DNA from: an uncultured Lachnospiraceae bacterium
Lineage (GTDB): Bacteria > Bacillota > Clostridia > Lachnospirales > Lachnospiraceae
Length of the DNA stretch: 41,469 bases
Assembly (NCBI GenBank): GCA_902781895.1
Contig: CACZLA010000016.1
Span: forward strand, 1-41,469
Direction of reading: 5' to 3'
In this document: positions 24,046-33,166 of the stretch, one piece after another
Position numbering within the stretch: position 1 is the stretch's first letter
Layout: the number at the start of each line of letters is the position of its first letter
Translations under genes and position numbers: made by a program
The notes under the pieces: model-generated
What the model was told of the DNA's origin: nothing
The model's database searches: none
What the model saw: the letters and a program-made list of their open reading frames with translations, nothing else

Positions 24046-26286
24046 ATGTTAAGACCCGGTACAATATTAGATGATAGATATGAAATAATAGATGTAGTCG
24101 GAACAGGTGGAATGTCCACCGTATACAGAGCTAAGGATGAAAGACTTAAAAGATTTGTTGCCATAAAGGTTTTGAAATCAGATTACAGTTCTGATCAGAA
24201 TTTTGTATCCAAGTTCCGTGCGGAGGCACAGTCTTCAGCAGGCCTGACACATCCGAATATCGTCAGTGTTTATGATGTTTGCGAAGACGATGGACGATAT
24301 TTTATAGTTATGGAGCTGGTTGAGGGAATAACTCTTAAGGAGTACATTAATCTCAACGGAAGACTCGGTATGGCTCAGGCTATTGATTTTTCAATCCAGA
24401 TTGCAAATGGACTTGAAGCTGCCCATGAGCATCATGTTATTCACAGAGATATTAAACCCCAGAATATTATAGTTTCAAAGAGCGGAAATATAAAGGTTAC
24501 GGACTTTGGTATCGCAAAAGCGACTACCTCTACAACCATGTCTACCACAGGTATCGGTTCAGTGCATTATATATCACCTGAGCAGGCAAGGGGAGGCTAC
24601 AGTGACGAGAGAAGTGATATTTATTCACTTGGTATTACCATGTATGAGATGGTTACCGGAAGGGTTCCATTTGAAGGAGATACAAATGTAGCCATAGCTC
24701 TCATGCATATCCAAAATGATATGATACCTCCGAGACAGCTTTATCCGGATATCTTCCCAAGCTTTGAGAAGATAATAATGAAGGCTTCACAGAAGAAGCC
24801 GGAGCGCAGATATCTTACAGCGGCTGCACTTATAGCTGATCTCAAGAGAGTTAAAGAGAATCCGAATATTGATATTATAGTTGCACCTTCTGCTGTTACG
24901 GGGGCTCCTACACAGCAGTTCACTCCTGATGATATGGAGAGAATAAAGAACGGAACCAATAAGAGACAGTATGATCAGTATGGTGCTGTTCCTCCTATGC
25001 AGGGAAATATGGGTACCGGAAGTTCAGAAGTCAGACCTGACATGAGTCGTATCAATGCTCTTCTGAATCAGAAGGATGAAGAAGACTATTATGATGAACC
25101 TGTACCTGTTCAGTCGAGAAGAGGCGGCCTCAAGAAGGTGGACGATGATTATGAGAATGATCAGTACAGCGACTATGGCAGAGAAGAATATGACGACGAT
25201 GAAGAGGATGAGGAGAATGTAGATCCTAAGCTTGAAAAGGCTGTAATGATAGGTGGTATTGCAGCTGCAATCATAGTTGCCGTAATAGTATTTGTTTTTG
25301 TCGGAAGTGCTATGGGCTGGTTCAGCTTTGGAGATAAAGAAAAGAAGACTACTGCAAAGGCTTCAACTACTGAGACAAGCACAGAGACTGCAACCAAGAA
25401 GATGGTTGATGTTGTGGGACTCAGTCAGAAGGCTGCAGAGAAGGATCTTAAGGAAGCAGGATTTACAAATTTCACATTTGCCGAAGAGAATTCAGTAGAT
25501 GTTAAGGCTGGATATGTTATCAGCCAGAATGTGGAAGCCGGAAAGGATATTCCGAAGGATACACAGATAATCATTACTGTAAGTGCCGGAGCAGAGGAGC
25601 TTGAGATATCTGATGTAAAGGGTATGAATGAGGATGATGCATTTGATCTTCTTCAGAAGCAGGGCTTCAAGCCGACAAGATCCTACAAGTTTGATGATTC
25701 CGTAGATAGCGGAAAGGCTATTTCTACTGATCCTGCTGCAGGTGCAAAAGCCAAAGCCGGAGATACTGTAGTTATTTATATCAGTCAGGGATCTGAAGAA
25801 AAAACCGTCGCAGTTCCTGATCTTTCGGGACTTTCAGAGTCAGCAGCAAAGGGTGCTCTTGAAACAAATAACCTGAAGCTCGGAAATGTATCCTATGAGT
25901 TTAATTCCGACGTAGCGGCAGGTCTTGTAATAAGACAGAGCATCAGTGCCAATACTGAGGTTAAGGAAGGATCTACAGTTGATATCGTAGTAAGCAACGG
26001 AGCTGAGACAAAGACATATACAGGTTATGTAAGCGGAAATATATCAACAACTGATGAAACGCTGTCACAGTCTACTGTTACGGTAAATGTATATATCAAT
26101 GACGGAGATGGATATCATCTAGCATACAGCGTTACTCAGAACGGAGCTTCTATAGATGTAAGTGGCTCTCTTAGCGGACTTAAGTTTAACAATGGTACCG
26201 TTTCCTTTACCGTTACAGATGCGAACGGTTCCGATGTTTCGGGAAGCTATAGCAAGTCACTGACCCTTTCGTATGAGAACGAGTAA
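24046..26286 (+). CDS. prkC: Ser/Thr protein kinase with PASTA repeats
   Basis: A membrane eukaryote-like kinase (PrkC/PknB/Stk family) that senses muropeptides or lipid II and regulates growth and wall synthesis. Kinase domain about 10-270: glycine loop GTGGMSTVY, K41, HRDIKPQN (D135), DFG (153-155), a Thr-rich activation loop (161-168) and GSVHYISPEQ. A charged juxtamembrane linker follows (Asp/Glu-rich at 365-395), then a membrane helix about 400-424 and three PASTA domains (about 452-515, 516-583 and 585-652). The final 95 or so residues form a Ser/Thr/Asn-rich beta-like domain not seen in all relatives. GAGAGGTAAG precedes the ATG. Confidence 0.95.
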   Translation: MLRPGTILDDRYEIIDVVGTGGMSTVYRAKDERLKRFVAIKVLKSDYSSDQNFVSKFRAEAQSSAGLTHPNIVSVYDVCEDDGRYFIVMELVEGITLKEYINLNGRLGMAQAIDFSIQIANGLEAAHEHHVIHRDIKPQNIIVSKSGNIKVTDFGIAKATTSTTMSTTGIGSVHYISPEQARGGYSDERSDIYSLGITMYEMVTGRVPFEGDTNVAIALMHIQNDMIPPRQLYPDIFPSFEKIIMKASQKKPERRYLTAAALIADLKRVKENPNIDIIVAPSAVTGAPTQQFTPDDMERIKNGTNKRQYDQYGAVPPMQGNMGTGSSEVRPDMSRINALLNQKDEEDYYDEPVPVQSRRGGLKKVDDDYENDQYSDYGREEYDDDEEDEENVDPKLEKAVMIGGIAAAIIVAVIVFVFVGSAMGWFSFGDKEKKTTAKASTTETSTETATKKMVDVVGLSQKAAEKDLKEAGFTNFTFAEENSVDVKAGYVISQNVEAGKDIPKDTQIIITVSAGAEELEISDVKGMNEDDAFDLLQKQGFKPTRSYKFDDSVDSGKAISTDPAAGAKAKAGDTVVIYISQGSEEKTVAVPDLSGLSESAAKGALETNNLKLGNVSYEFNSDVAAGLVIRQSISANTEVKEGSTVDIVVSNGAETKTYTGYVSGNISTTDETLSQSTVTVNVYINDGDGYHLAYSVTQNGASIDVSGSLSGLKFNNGTVSFTVTDANGSDVSGSYSKSLTLSYENE

Positions 26287-26287
26287 T

Positions 26288-27175
26288 ATGACGTTAAAAG
26301 GAAGAATAATAAAAGGAATCGGCGGCTTCTACTATGTAGATGCCGCTGGTGTTTTATATGAAACAAGAGCCAGAGGCCTTTTCAGGAAACAGGGAAAGAC
26401 CCCGCTGGTTGGAGATATAGCTGAGATTGATCAGATTAATGAAGATGATAAGACTGCATTTCTTGTGGGGATAGAAGACCGAAAAACAGAGCTTATAAGA
26501 CCTGCTGTGGCAAATGTAGATCAGGTTTTTATCATATTTTCCTGTCATCATCCGAAACCGAATTTCGGACTCCTTGACAGATATCTGATAAATATGGAAA
26601 AACAAAGTGTCAAAACCTATATCATTCTTTCGAAGACAGATCTGCTGGATGATGAGATAACGGATGAAATGGCCGGGATTTATGAGTCGGCAGGTTATGA
26701 TGTTATAAAGCTTTCAAATATAACAGGCGAAGGAATGGATAAGGTAAAGGACATACTCCGGGGAAAGATGACTGTTCTTTCCGGGCCTTCGGGAGTGGGA
26801 AAGTCTTCCTTTATAAACGGTCTGGTTCCCGAGTATAAAGGTGAAACCGGAGAAATAAGTAAAAAACTGGGGAAAGGTAAAAATACCACCAGGCATGCAG
26901 AGATAATTCCTGTGCCTGATATGGAAGATACCTTTGTCATAGATACTCCGGGATATACGTCTCTCGAACTTTTGGTTGAGGATGAAAATGATATAAGGTA
27001 TTATATCAGGGAGTTTGAAGACCTTAATGATAAATGTAAATATACCGGTTGTGTGCATATTGCAGAACCGTCATGTGTGGTGAAGGAAAAACTTGAAGCG
27101 GGGGAAATCTCAGAACAGAGATATAAGAGCTACGTGGACATATTTAACGAAGTAAAAAATCGGAGGAAGTGGTAG
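26288..27175 (+). CDS. rsgA: Small-subunit biogenesis GTPase RsgA
   Basis: A circularly permuted GTPase acting late in 30S assembly. An N-terminal OB-fold (about 1-65) precedes the G domain. The G4 motif in LSKTDLL comes before G1 in LSGPSGVGKSSF, with DTPGYTSLE as G3, the expected permuted order. The zinc knuckle has C and H residues in CKYTGCVHIAEPSC. The length of 295 is standard. I chose the ATG at 26288, just past the prkC stop; an ATG at 26273 lies inside prkC and has no ribosome binding site. Confidence 0.95.
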   Translation: MTLKGRIIKGIGGFYYVDAAGVLYETRARGLFRKQGKTPLVGDIAEIDQINEDDKTAFLVGIEDRKTELIRPAVANVDQVFIIFSCHHPKPNFGLLDRYLINMEKQSVKTYIILSKTDLLDDEITDEMAGIYESAGYDVIKLSNITGEGMDKVKDILRGKMTVLSGPSGVGKSSFINGLVPEYKGETGEISKKLGKGKNTTRHAEIIPVPDMEDTFVIDTPGYTSLELLVEDENDIRYYIREFEDLNDKCKYTGCVHIAEPSCVVKEKLEAGEISEQRYKSYVDIFNEVKNRRKW

Positions 27176-27840
27176 TGAATATTTTATCACCATCTATACT
27201 GGCTATAGATCTTGGTCATATTGAGAGAGACCTGCTGGAGGCATCGGGTGCCGGAGCGGATACATTTCACCTGGACATAATGGATGGAATGTTTGTGCCG
27301 AATATATCCTTTGGACCGGATATGATTTCCTGTGTCAGAAAAGCTCTGCCTGATGCTTTTCTTGATGTTCATATGATGGTTAAAGATCCCATAAGGTATC
27401 TGGATAAGGTTATAGAAGCCGGCGGAAATCTGGTGACTATCCATTATGAAGCAACGTATGATATAAAAAGAGATCTGGCAATAATACGGGAGAAGGGCGT
27501 GAAGGTTGGCGTTGCCATCAGTCCGGATACACCGGTTTCGGTTCTCGAGGATCTGATAGACAAGGTTGATATGGTACTTGTCATGAGTGTATATCCGGGA
27601 CTGGGTGGTCAGGTAATTCTTCCTGCCAGCTTTGAACGTGTAAAAGCAGTAAAACAGATGATACAAGAAAAAGGTCTTAAGGTTGATGTTGAGGTCGATG
27701 GCGGTGTGACACGTGATAATGTCAAGAGCATTCTGGATGCGGGAGCAAATGTGATCGTTTCCGGAAGTGCTGTTTTCGGAAAGGACATAAGTGAGTCTGT
27801 TAAAGACTTTTTGAAAATACTGGGAGAAAATGACAGATAA
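27175..27840 (+). CDS. rpe: Ribulose-phosphate 3-epimerase
   Basis: Interconverts ribulose-5-phosphate and xylulose-5-phosphate in the pentose phosphate pathway. SPSILAIDLGHIERDL, HLDIMDGMFVPNISFGPD, DVHMMV, VMSVYPGLGGQ and DVEVDGGV are all present. The usual motif is VMSVNPGFGGQ, so Y and L are small deviations. I chose the GTG at 27175, which overlaps the rsgA stop by one base and has GGAGGA seven bases upstream; the GTG at 27169 is too close to that site. The length is 221. Confidence 0.94.
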   Translation: MNILSPSILAIDLGHIERDLLEASGAGADTFHLDIMDGMFVPNISFGPDMISCVRKALPDAFLDVHMMVKDPIRYLDKVIEAGGNLVTIHYEATYDIKRDLAIIREKGVKVGVAISPDTPVSVLEDLIDKVDMVLVMSVYPGLGGQVILPASFERVKAVKQMIQEKGLKVDVEVDGGVTRDNVKSILDAGANVIVSGSAVFGKDISESVKDFLKILGENDR

Positions 27841-28479
27841 ATGAATTGTTTGATAGTATCAGGTGGAACAGTTGATAAAGAGCTTCTTCTTAAGACCTGG
27901 AAAGAGATGGACCATCCCTATGTCATAGGTGTTGACAGGGGATGTATATATCTTCTTGAAAATAATATTTCCGTAAATAAGGCTGTTGGTGATTTTGATT
28001 CCGTAAATGCACAGGAGAAGATAATCATCGACAGATTTCTTGATGTAGTAAAGCTGGAATGTGAAAAGGATGATACAGATACTGAGCATGCCATAAAAAT
28101 GGCCATAGACATGAAGGTCAGTAAAATAGTATTGCTGGGATGTACGGGAACAAGACTTGATCAGACTATGTCAAGCATAGGACTTCTTAAGATGGCCAAG
28201 GATGCGGGGATAGATGCATTTATCCTGGATACCCATAACAGGATTCATGTTGAAAGGGGCGTTTGTATATTAACTGCCGCCGACAGGTTTGGTGATTACA
28301 TTTCCATCCTTCCGTATGGAAATAAAATATCAGGGCTGAGTATCAGAGGTTTTAAATATGAGGCCCGTGATCTGGAGATAGAGCTTACATCCTCCAGAGG
28401 TGTGAGCAACGAACTGACTCATGACGTGGGAATGATAACCTGCGATGATTACTTTGTAGTAATGGAGACAAAAGACTGA
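27841..28479 (+). CDS. thiN: Thiamine pyrophosphokinase
   Basis: Converts thiamine to thiamine diphosphate using ATP. GVDRGCIYLLENNI, AVGDFDSVN and KDDTDTEHAIKMA are signature segments, and the C-terminal thiamine-binding domain ends in SNELTHDVGMI. The length of 212 is standard. The ATG immediately follows the rpe stop; GGGAGAAAATG within the end of rpe can act as the ribosome binding site. The rsgA-rpe-thiN order is common in Firmicutes. Confidence 0.92.
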   Translation: MNCLIVSGGTVDKELLLKTWKEMDHPYVIGVDRGCIYLLENNISVNKAVGDFDSVNAQEKIIIDRFLDVVKLECEKDDTDTEHAIKMAIDMKVSKIVLLGCTGTRLDQTMSSIGLLKMAKDAGIDAFILDTHNRIHVERGVCILTAADRFGDYISILPYGNKISGLSIRGFKYEARDLEIELTSSRGVSNELTHDVGMITCDDYFVVMETKD

Positions 28480-29930
28480 TGGATTTTCAAAAGTATGCGA
28501 TCGGTGAGATAACAGGCGTAAAGCTTGGTCTTGTTACAACTATATTTCTTACCGGATTTATAGGAATCATACTGCTTCCTTTCTACGTATATTTTTTTGG
28601 TGCAGGCATTTTCTGGGAGTTTTTCGGAGTGATGCTATGTATACAAATTGTCTGGAATGTTGAGGCATACAGACTTATGAGGTATGCCAGAAAAAGCGGG
28701 TGTATTTTTTCGCTCCCGGGATATTTCAGCAGAAGATTCGGAGGGGAGGGTGATTATCTCAGAGTTTTTGCATCCTGTGAGATAGTTATATTCACACTTG
28801 TTATTATGGGATTTATCCTGAAGGAGTTCGGGATAATAATGAATGCTATCACGGGATTCGACGGTAATGTCATATCTGTGGTATTCATCATTGTCATATC
28901 TTTATACATAGGAATAGGCGGTTTTTCTGCCCTTGCACGTACATGTAAGCTTAAGGCTGTATATATTCTTCTTGCTGTGGGTCTCATAGGTCTTTATATG
29001 TTTACCAGAGAGGATATTCATGTTCTTATCAGAAATATGATGAAAACAGATATCACGGGAAGTGTAAGCGAATATCTCAGCGTGCTGTATCATGATGGTG
29101 ATCCTCTTCAGCCCGGAGATTATGTATCGCTTATATCTATGGGGCTTCTGGCTTCCGGAATGCCGTTTATGATCACATCTATATTTGCATCGGCTGATTC
29201 AAGGGTTATAACCCGTGGAAAAAATATGTCGGTAGTTTTTGCAACTCTTATTTTTCTGGTCTGTGCCTTCATGGGATGCATATCCAGAGGGTATCTCTAT
29301 CCGGAAAAGATAACAAATTCCGTTTCGAACTATATAAAGCTGATATTTGACAAGCTGAGAAGCGGAGAGGGGCTCGGTGATTATGTGGCCGTGCTTTATC
29401 TCGGTGTTATTATTGTGGCCTTTATTACCGTTATAGAGGCTTCGATAAATAATATCGTAGTTATTATTTTTGAAGATATTCTTAATAAGGGAAGACTTGT
29501 AAGGATAGATAAGAGGCATCAGAAAGAAATACTTGTATCCATTTCCATGATCATGGGTGTATTTATATATCTGGTAAGTCTTTATCTTAAGGATGCAAAG
29601 GTCAGTTATCTGATAATCTATATAGCTACTCTTGGATGCTCTATATCACCGGTTGTTTTTGTCTCGCTATGCTGGAAGAGGATGACAAAGGCCGGATGTG
29701 CTGCAGGTCTTATAGCCGGACTGGTAAGTGTGCCGGTATTTAAGTTTGTGGGATTTATAACATCCGACGGAGAATCAAAGACCCTTTGTGATATCCTGGG
29801 AATCAATTCCATAGTTCCGTCCATGGCGACAGCGGTTCTGGCTATAGTGGTTGTCAGCCTTCTTACAAAAAAACCGGATGAGGCTATAGTGGATGAATTC
29901 CTGGAAGTAAGAAACAGAATTATGACTTAA
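28479..29930 (+). CDS. Divergent sodium:solute symporter (SSS)-family membrane protein
   Basis: A 483-residue polytopic membrane protein with about 12 hydrophobic segments. IFSLPGYFSRRFGG matches the SLPDYF motif of PutP-like transporters, and ISLYIGIGGFSALARTCKLKA matches the helix after it, so SSS/LeuT-fold membership is likely. The N-terminal helix before the YAIGEITGVKLG segment is absent compared with PutP. The position corresponding to the PutP TM9 sodium-site Ser-Thr pair reads E320-A321, in VIEASINNIVV, by my hand alignment. A substrate cannot be given. It starts by a one-base overlap with thiN and is followed by a strong terminator. Confidence 0.75.
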   Translation: MDFQKYAIGEITGVKLGLVTTIFLTGFIGIILLPFYVYFFGAGIFWEFFGVMLCIQIVWNVEAYRLMRYARKSGCIFSLPGYFSRRFGGEGDYLRVFASCEIVIFTLVIMGFILKEFGIIMNAITGFDGNVISVVFIIVISLYIGIGGFSALARTCKLKAVYILLAVGLIGLYMFTREDIHVLIRNMMKTDITGSVSEYLSVLYHDGDPLQPGDYVSLISMGLLASGMPFMITSIFASADSRVITRGKNMSVVFATLIFLVCAFMGCISRGYLYPEKITNSVSNYIKLIFDKLRSGEGLGDYVAVLYLGVIIVAFITVIEASINNIVVIIFEDILNKGRLVRIDKRHQKEILVSISMIMGVFIYLVSLYLKDAKVSYLIIYIATLGCSISPVVFVSLCWKRMTKAGCAAGLIAGLVSVPVFKFVGFITSDGESKTLCDILGINSIVPSMATAVLAIVVVSLLTKKPDEAIVDEFLEVRNRIMT

Positions 29931-29956
29931 GAGCATAAGGACTATATCATGACATG

Positions 29957-29987
29957 AAAAAACACCTCGTCGAAACGAGGTGTTTTT
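29957..29987 (+). terminator. Strong intrinsic terminator, end of the yicC-to-transporter run
   Basis: AACACCTCGT (29961-29970) and ACGAGGTGTT (29975-29984) form a perfect 10-bp stem with a CGAA tetraloop. A-run and T-run on either side (AAAA 29957-29960, TTT 29985-29987) make it potentially bidirectional. Confidence 0.93.
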
Positions 29988-30159
29988 AATATACACTATT
30001 CATAGGGTGAGAGAGTTATGAAAAATCTATGGTTTAAATATAAAACTTAAATATGAACAAAATATTAACAAAAATAAAAAAAATTGTAAATTATGTAAAT
30101 CACTTTGAATCGATTTTATAAATGTGGGTAAACAATCTCTTTCATATATCTCTGTGATA

Positions 30160-30168
30160 TGGTAAAAT
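30160..30168 (+). promoter_or_regulatory. Candidate extended -10 promoter for the bactofilin cluster
   Basis: TGGTAAAAT (30160-30168) is an extended -10 with 5/6 match to TATAAT; no good -35 is visible. It lies 27 bases before the bactofilin ATG, in a 265-base gap that otherwise holds only the terminator and an A/T-rich stretch (30050-30100) that could act as an UP element. Confidence 0.45.
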
Positions 30169-30195
30169 CAAATAGTATGATTTCGGAGGTCGGAT

Positions 30196-31107
30196 ATGAA
30201 GTTTGGTAAGAATAATAAAATGGATTTTGCTCAGGCGGTAAATGATATTTCCCCGGAAGAAAACAGCTCCGGAAAGGAAGAAGTAGTCAGAAAAACCGAC
30301 AAATCCGTTATAGAAAGTATAGAAGAGCTTGAAGTGAAAACCGAAGTTAAAGCTTCGGATATTACTCCTTTGCCTGAATTAGAAGAAATGCTTCCGGTTG
30401 ATAATGATGTGACGCAGGAAAAGGCCGAAACGGATAGTAAAGGTAAAGAAAAAAGTTCGGACAGATCATATGATAATGAAAAAAGTCCGGACAGACCGGA
30501 TGATAAAGATAAAGAAAACTCAGAATCAGAAAAAACAAAAAAGAAGAAAGAGGGCAAAAGGAAGAAGGAGAAGGAAAAAGTGGGAGAACTTGAGCTGGAA
30601 ATTAAAAGTGAACAGGAGCTTACGGGACTTAGTGAAAATACAACATATATCACCAAGGGAACTACAATAAACGGTGATGTGGAAATAGACGGAGATATGG
30701 AAGTCCTGGGCCGCGTGGAAGGAAATATCAGATGTTCCGGAAAGCTGGTTGTAGGCGGAGGCGTAATCGGAGATATTACAACCGGTGATCTCTATGTCAA
30801 CGGAGGTCATATAGAGGGAACTATCATATCTAAAGGAATAGTAAAGTTCGGAGAAGGAACTGTAGCTGTAGGAAATATTTCCGCGGAGTCTGCAGATATT
30901 TCAGGTGCCGTTAAGGGCGATATAGATATTAAAGGCGATGTTAATGTGGGTGCTACGGCTGTTGTGGTTGGAAATATAAAGTCTAAATCAGTGCAGATAG
31001 CCAGCGGCGCTATCATAAACGGTATGTGCCAGCAGACCTATGCACAGGTTGATGTAGATCAGTACTTCAATGAAGAGATTGAAGATCTTGATAAAAGCTA
31101 TAAATAA
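30196..31107 (+). CDS. Bactofilin-family cytoskeletal protein
   Basis: A bactofilin domain of parallel beta-helix type occupies about residues 150-285: TTINGDVEIDGDMEVLGRVE, RCSGKLVVGGGVIGDI, LYVNGGHIEGTI and similar repeats in which hydrophobic residues and glycines alternate. It polymerises without nucleotide and often scaffolds envelope enzymes. The N-terminal 145 residues are highly charged and low complexity, and include a short internal tandem repeat (KSSDRSYDNE / KSPDRPDDKD). This extension is longer than in most bactofilins. CGGAGG precedes the ATG. Its place at the head of the pyrH-polC cluster hints at co-regulation with growth. Confidence 0.92.
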   Translation: MKFGKNNKMDFAQAVNDISPEENSSGKEEVVRKTDKSVIESIEELEVKTEVKASDITPLPELEEMLPVDNDVTQEKAETDSKGKEKSSDRSYDNEKSPDRPDDKDKENSESEKTKKKKEGKRKKEKEKVGELELEIKSEQELTGLSENTTYITKGTTINGDVEIDGDMEVLGRVEGNIRCSGKLVVGGGVIGDITTGDLYVNGGHIEGTIISKGIVKFGEGTVAVGNISAESADISGAVKGDIDIKGDVNVGATAVVVGNIKSKSVQIASGAIINGMCQQTYAQVDVDQYFNEEIEDLDKSYK

Positions 31108-31127
31108 TAATGGGAGACAGATCAATT

Positions 31128-31832
31128 ATGAAACTTGACAGAATTTTACTTAAACTCAGTGGAGAAGCACTTGCCGGAGATGCTCATCATGGCTTTTCAG
31201 AGGAGGAAGTGAGCAGAGTTGCAGATGAAGTTAAAAAGGTTGTTGATAAAGGTATCCAGGTAGGAATCGTTATCGGCGGCGGAAACTTCTGGAGAGGCAG
31301 AAGCTCAAATGATATGGACAGGGTTAAGGCTGACCAGATAGGAATGCTTGCTACTGTTATGAACTGCATATTTGCAGCAGACAGCTTCAGAAGAAAAGGT
31401 ATGGTATGCAGAGTAATGACACCATATGCTATCGGTGATGTTTCCGAGATATTTATCAGGGATAAAGCTATAGAGGCTATGGAGGCAGGAGAGGTTGTAT
31501 TCTTTGCCGGCGGAACAGGCCATCCGTATTTCTCAACTGATATGGCAGCAGTTCTCAGGGCGGTTGAAACAAAATGTGATGCAATTCTTTCCGCAAAGGC
31601 TATCGATGGAGTATATGACAGTGATCCGAAGCTGAATCCGGATGCAAAGAAGTTTGATGAGATGAAGATGTCAGACATAGTTGATAAAAAGCTTGGAGTT
31701 ATTGATCTTGCATCAGCAGTTCTGGCGATGGAGAATCATCTTCCTATGCTTCTTTTCGGACTTAACGAGGAGGATTCCATTATAAGAGCTGTTTCAGGAG
31801 AAAAGATAGGAACGATTATTTCAGCTGACTGA
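31128..31832 (+). CDS. pyrH: UMP kinase
   Basis: Bacterial UMP kinase of the amino-acid kinase fold: LLKLSGEALAG at the N-terminus, GIVIGGGNFWRGR, DQIGMLATVMN, FAGGTGHPYFSTDMAAVLRA and KAIDGVYDSDPK. The length of 234 is standard. I chose the ATG at 31128 because GGGAGA lies about 11 bases upstream; the ATG at 31110 contains that site itself and would add an atypical six residues. It pairs with frr as in most bacteria. Confidence 0.95.
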   Translation: MKLDRILLKLSGEALAGDAHHGFSEEEVSRVADEVKKVVDKGIQVGIVIGGGNFWRGRSSNDMDRVKADQIGMLATVMNCIFAADSFRRKGMVCRVMTPYAIGDVSEIFIRDKAIEAMEAGEVVFFAGGTGHPYFSTDMAAVLRAVETKCDAILSAKAIDGVYDSDPKLNPDAKKFDEMKMSDIVDKKLGVIDLASAVLAMENHLPMLLFGLNEEDSIIRAVSGEKIGTIISAD

Positions 31833-31891
31833 TATATCGGCTGATGATTATAAAGGATTAAATATTATCTACATAATTGGAGGGTATTACA

Positions 31892-32434
31892 ATGAAGGAT
31901 TATGAACAGAAAATGCAGAAGGCTATTGATGCACTTGGTGCTGATTTTGCTACTATCAGAGCGGGAAGAGCAAATCCCCATATAGTAGACAAGATTAAGG
32001 TTGATTATTACGGAACACCTACAAATCTTCAGAGTGTTGCAAATGTAACTGTTCCGGAAGCAAGAACACTTATGATCACACCTTGGGAGCCATCACTTGT
32101 AAAAGCTATCGAGAAGGCTATACAGATATCCGATCTCGGTGTTAATCCTAACAATGACGGAAAGAGCGTTATAATCAATTTCCCTGAGCTTACAGAGGAG
32201 AGACGTAAAGAGCTTTCCAAGGATATAAAGAAAAAGGGTGAGGATGCAAAGGTTGTTGTCAGAAACGCAAGAAGAGATGCTAAGGATGCTGCTAAAAAGC
32301 AGAACAAGGCAGGAGAGTTATCTGATGATGAACTTTCAGATGCAGAAGATGATATCCAGAAGGCAACTGACAAGTATGTTGCTGATATCGATAAAATGGT
32401 AGAAGTAAAGATAAATGAGATCATGACAGTATAG
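31892..32434 (+). CDS. frr: Ribosome recycling factor
   Basis: Splits post-termination ribosomes with EF-G. MKDYEQKMQKAIDAL, FATIRAGRANPHIVDKIKVD, YYGTPTNLQSVANVTVPEAR and LTEERRKELSKDIKKKGED are typical. The length is 180. The ATG at 31892 has GGAGGG seven bases upstream; an in-frame TTG at 31877 lies before that site and is not credible. Confidence 0.96.
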   Translation: MKDYEQKMQKAIDALGADFATIRAGRANPHIVDKIKVDYYGTPTNLQSVANVTVPEARTLMITPWEPSLVKAIEKAIQISDLGVNPNNDGKSVIINFPELTEERRKELSKDIKKKGEDAKVVVRNARRDAKDAAKKQNKAGELSDDELSDAEDDIQKATDKYVADIDKMVEVKINEIMTV

Positions 32435-32455
32435 TTTGCCGGAGGTCATTTGGGT

Positions 32456-33166
32456 ATGGATGATTATAAGATACCACAGCATGTTGCCATCATTCTTGAC
32501 GGAAACGGACGATGGGCTAAGAAACGTCATCTTCCGAGAAATTTCGGTCATAAAGCAGGTGCTGATAATCTTGAGAGAGTTATTGAGGATGCATGGAATC
32601 TCGGAATAAAGTATCTGACTGTATATGCATTTTCCACCGAGAACTGGAAAAGATCTGTTGAGGAAGTAAAGGGAATCATGACTATTCTCAGAGATTTCCT
32701 CAAGAAGTCTATAGCAAAATCCAAAAAGAATAACATGAAGGTCAGGATCATCGGCGACAGAACAAGACTGGACGAGGATATTATTAAAAGCATAGAGGAT
32801 CTTGAAGAGGCATCAAAGGACAATACGGGAATTGTATTCTGTGTTGCTCTTAATTATGGTGGACGTGACGAGATAACCCGTGCCATGAGATCCATCGCTG
32901 CTGATGTTAAGGAAGGCCGTTTATCTACTGAAGATATAACAGAAGATCTGATCTCCGGAAGACTGGATACAGCGGGAATGCCCGATCCGGATCTTCTTAT
33001 CAGAACCAGCGGAGAGATAAGAATATCCAACTATCTTCCATGGCAGATAGCATACAGTGAGTTCTATTTCTGTGATACCTTGTGGCCTGATTTTGATAAA
33101 GAAGAACTTGTAAAGGCCATTGATTATTATAACGGCAGAGACCGAAGATTTGGTGGAGTAAAATAA
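32456..33166 (+). CDS. uppS: Undecaprenyl diphosphate synthase
   Basis: A cis-prenyltransferase making the C55 lipid carrier for wall synthesis. AIILDGNGRWAKKR contains the catalytic Asp-Gly-Asn-Gly-Arg-Trp core. GADNLERVI, YAFSTENWKRS and DLLIRTSGEIRISN follow as in the family. The length is 236. I chose the ATG at 32456, nine bases after GGAGGT; the TTG at 32450 is too near. Its stop overlaps cdsA by one base. Confidence 0.95.
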   Translation: MDDYKIPQHVAIILDGNGRWAKKRHLPRNFGHKAGADNLERVIEDAWNLGIKYLTVYAFSTENWKRSVEEVKGIMTILRDFLKKSIAKSKKNNMKVRIIGDRTRLDEDIIKSIEDLEEASKDNTGIVFCVALNYGGRDEITRAMRSIAADVKEGRLSTEDITEDLISGRLDTAGMPDPDLLIRTSGEIRISNYLPWQIAYSEFYFCDTLWPDFDKEELVKAIDYYNGRDRRFGGVK

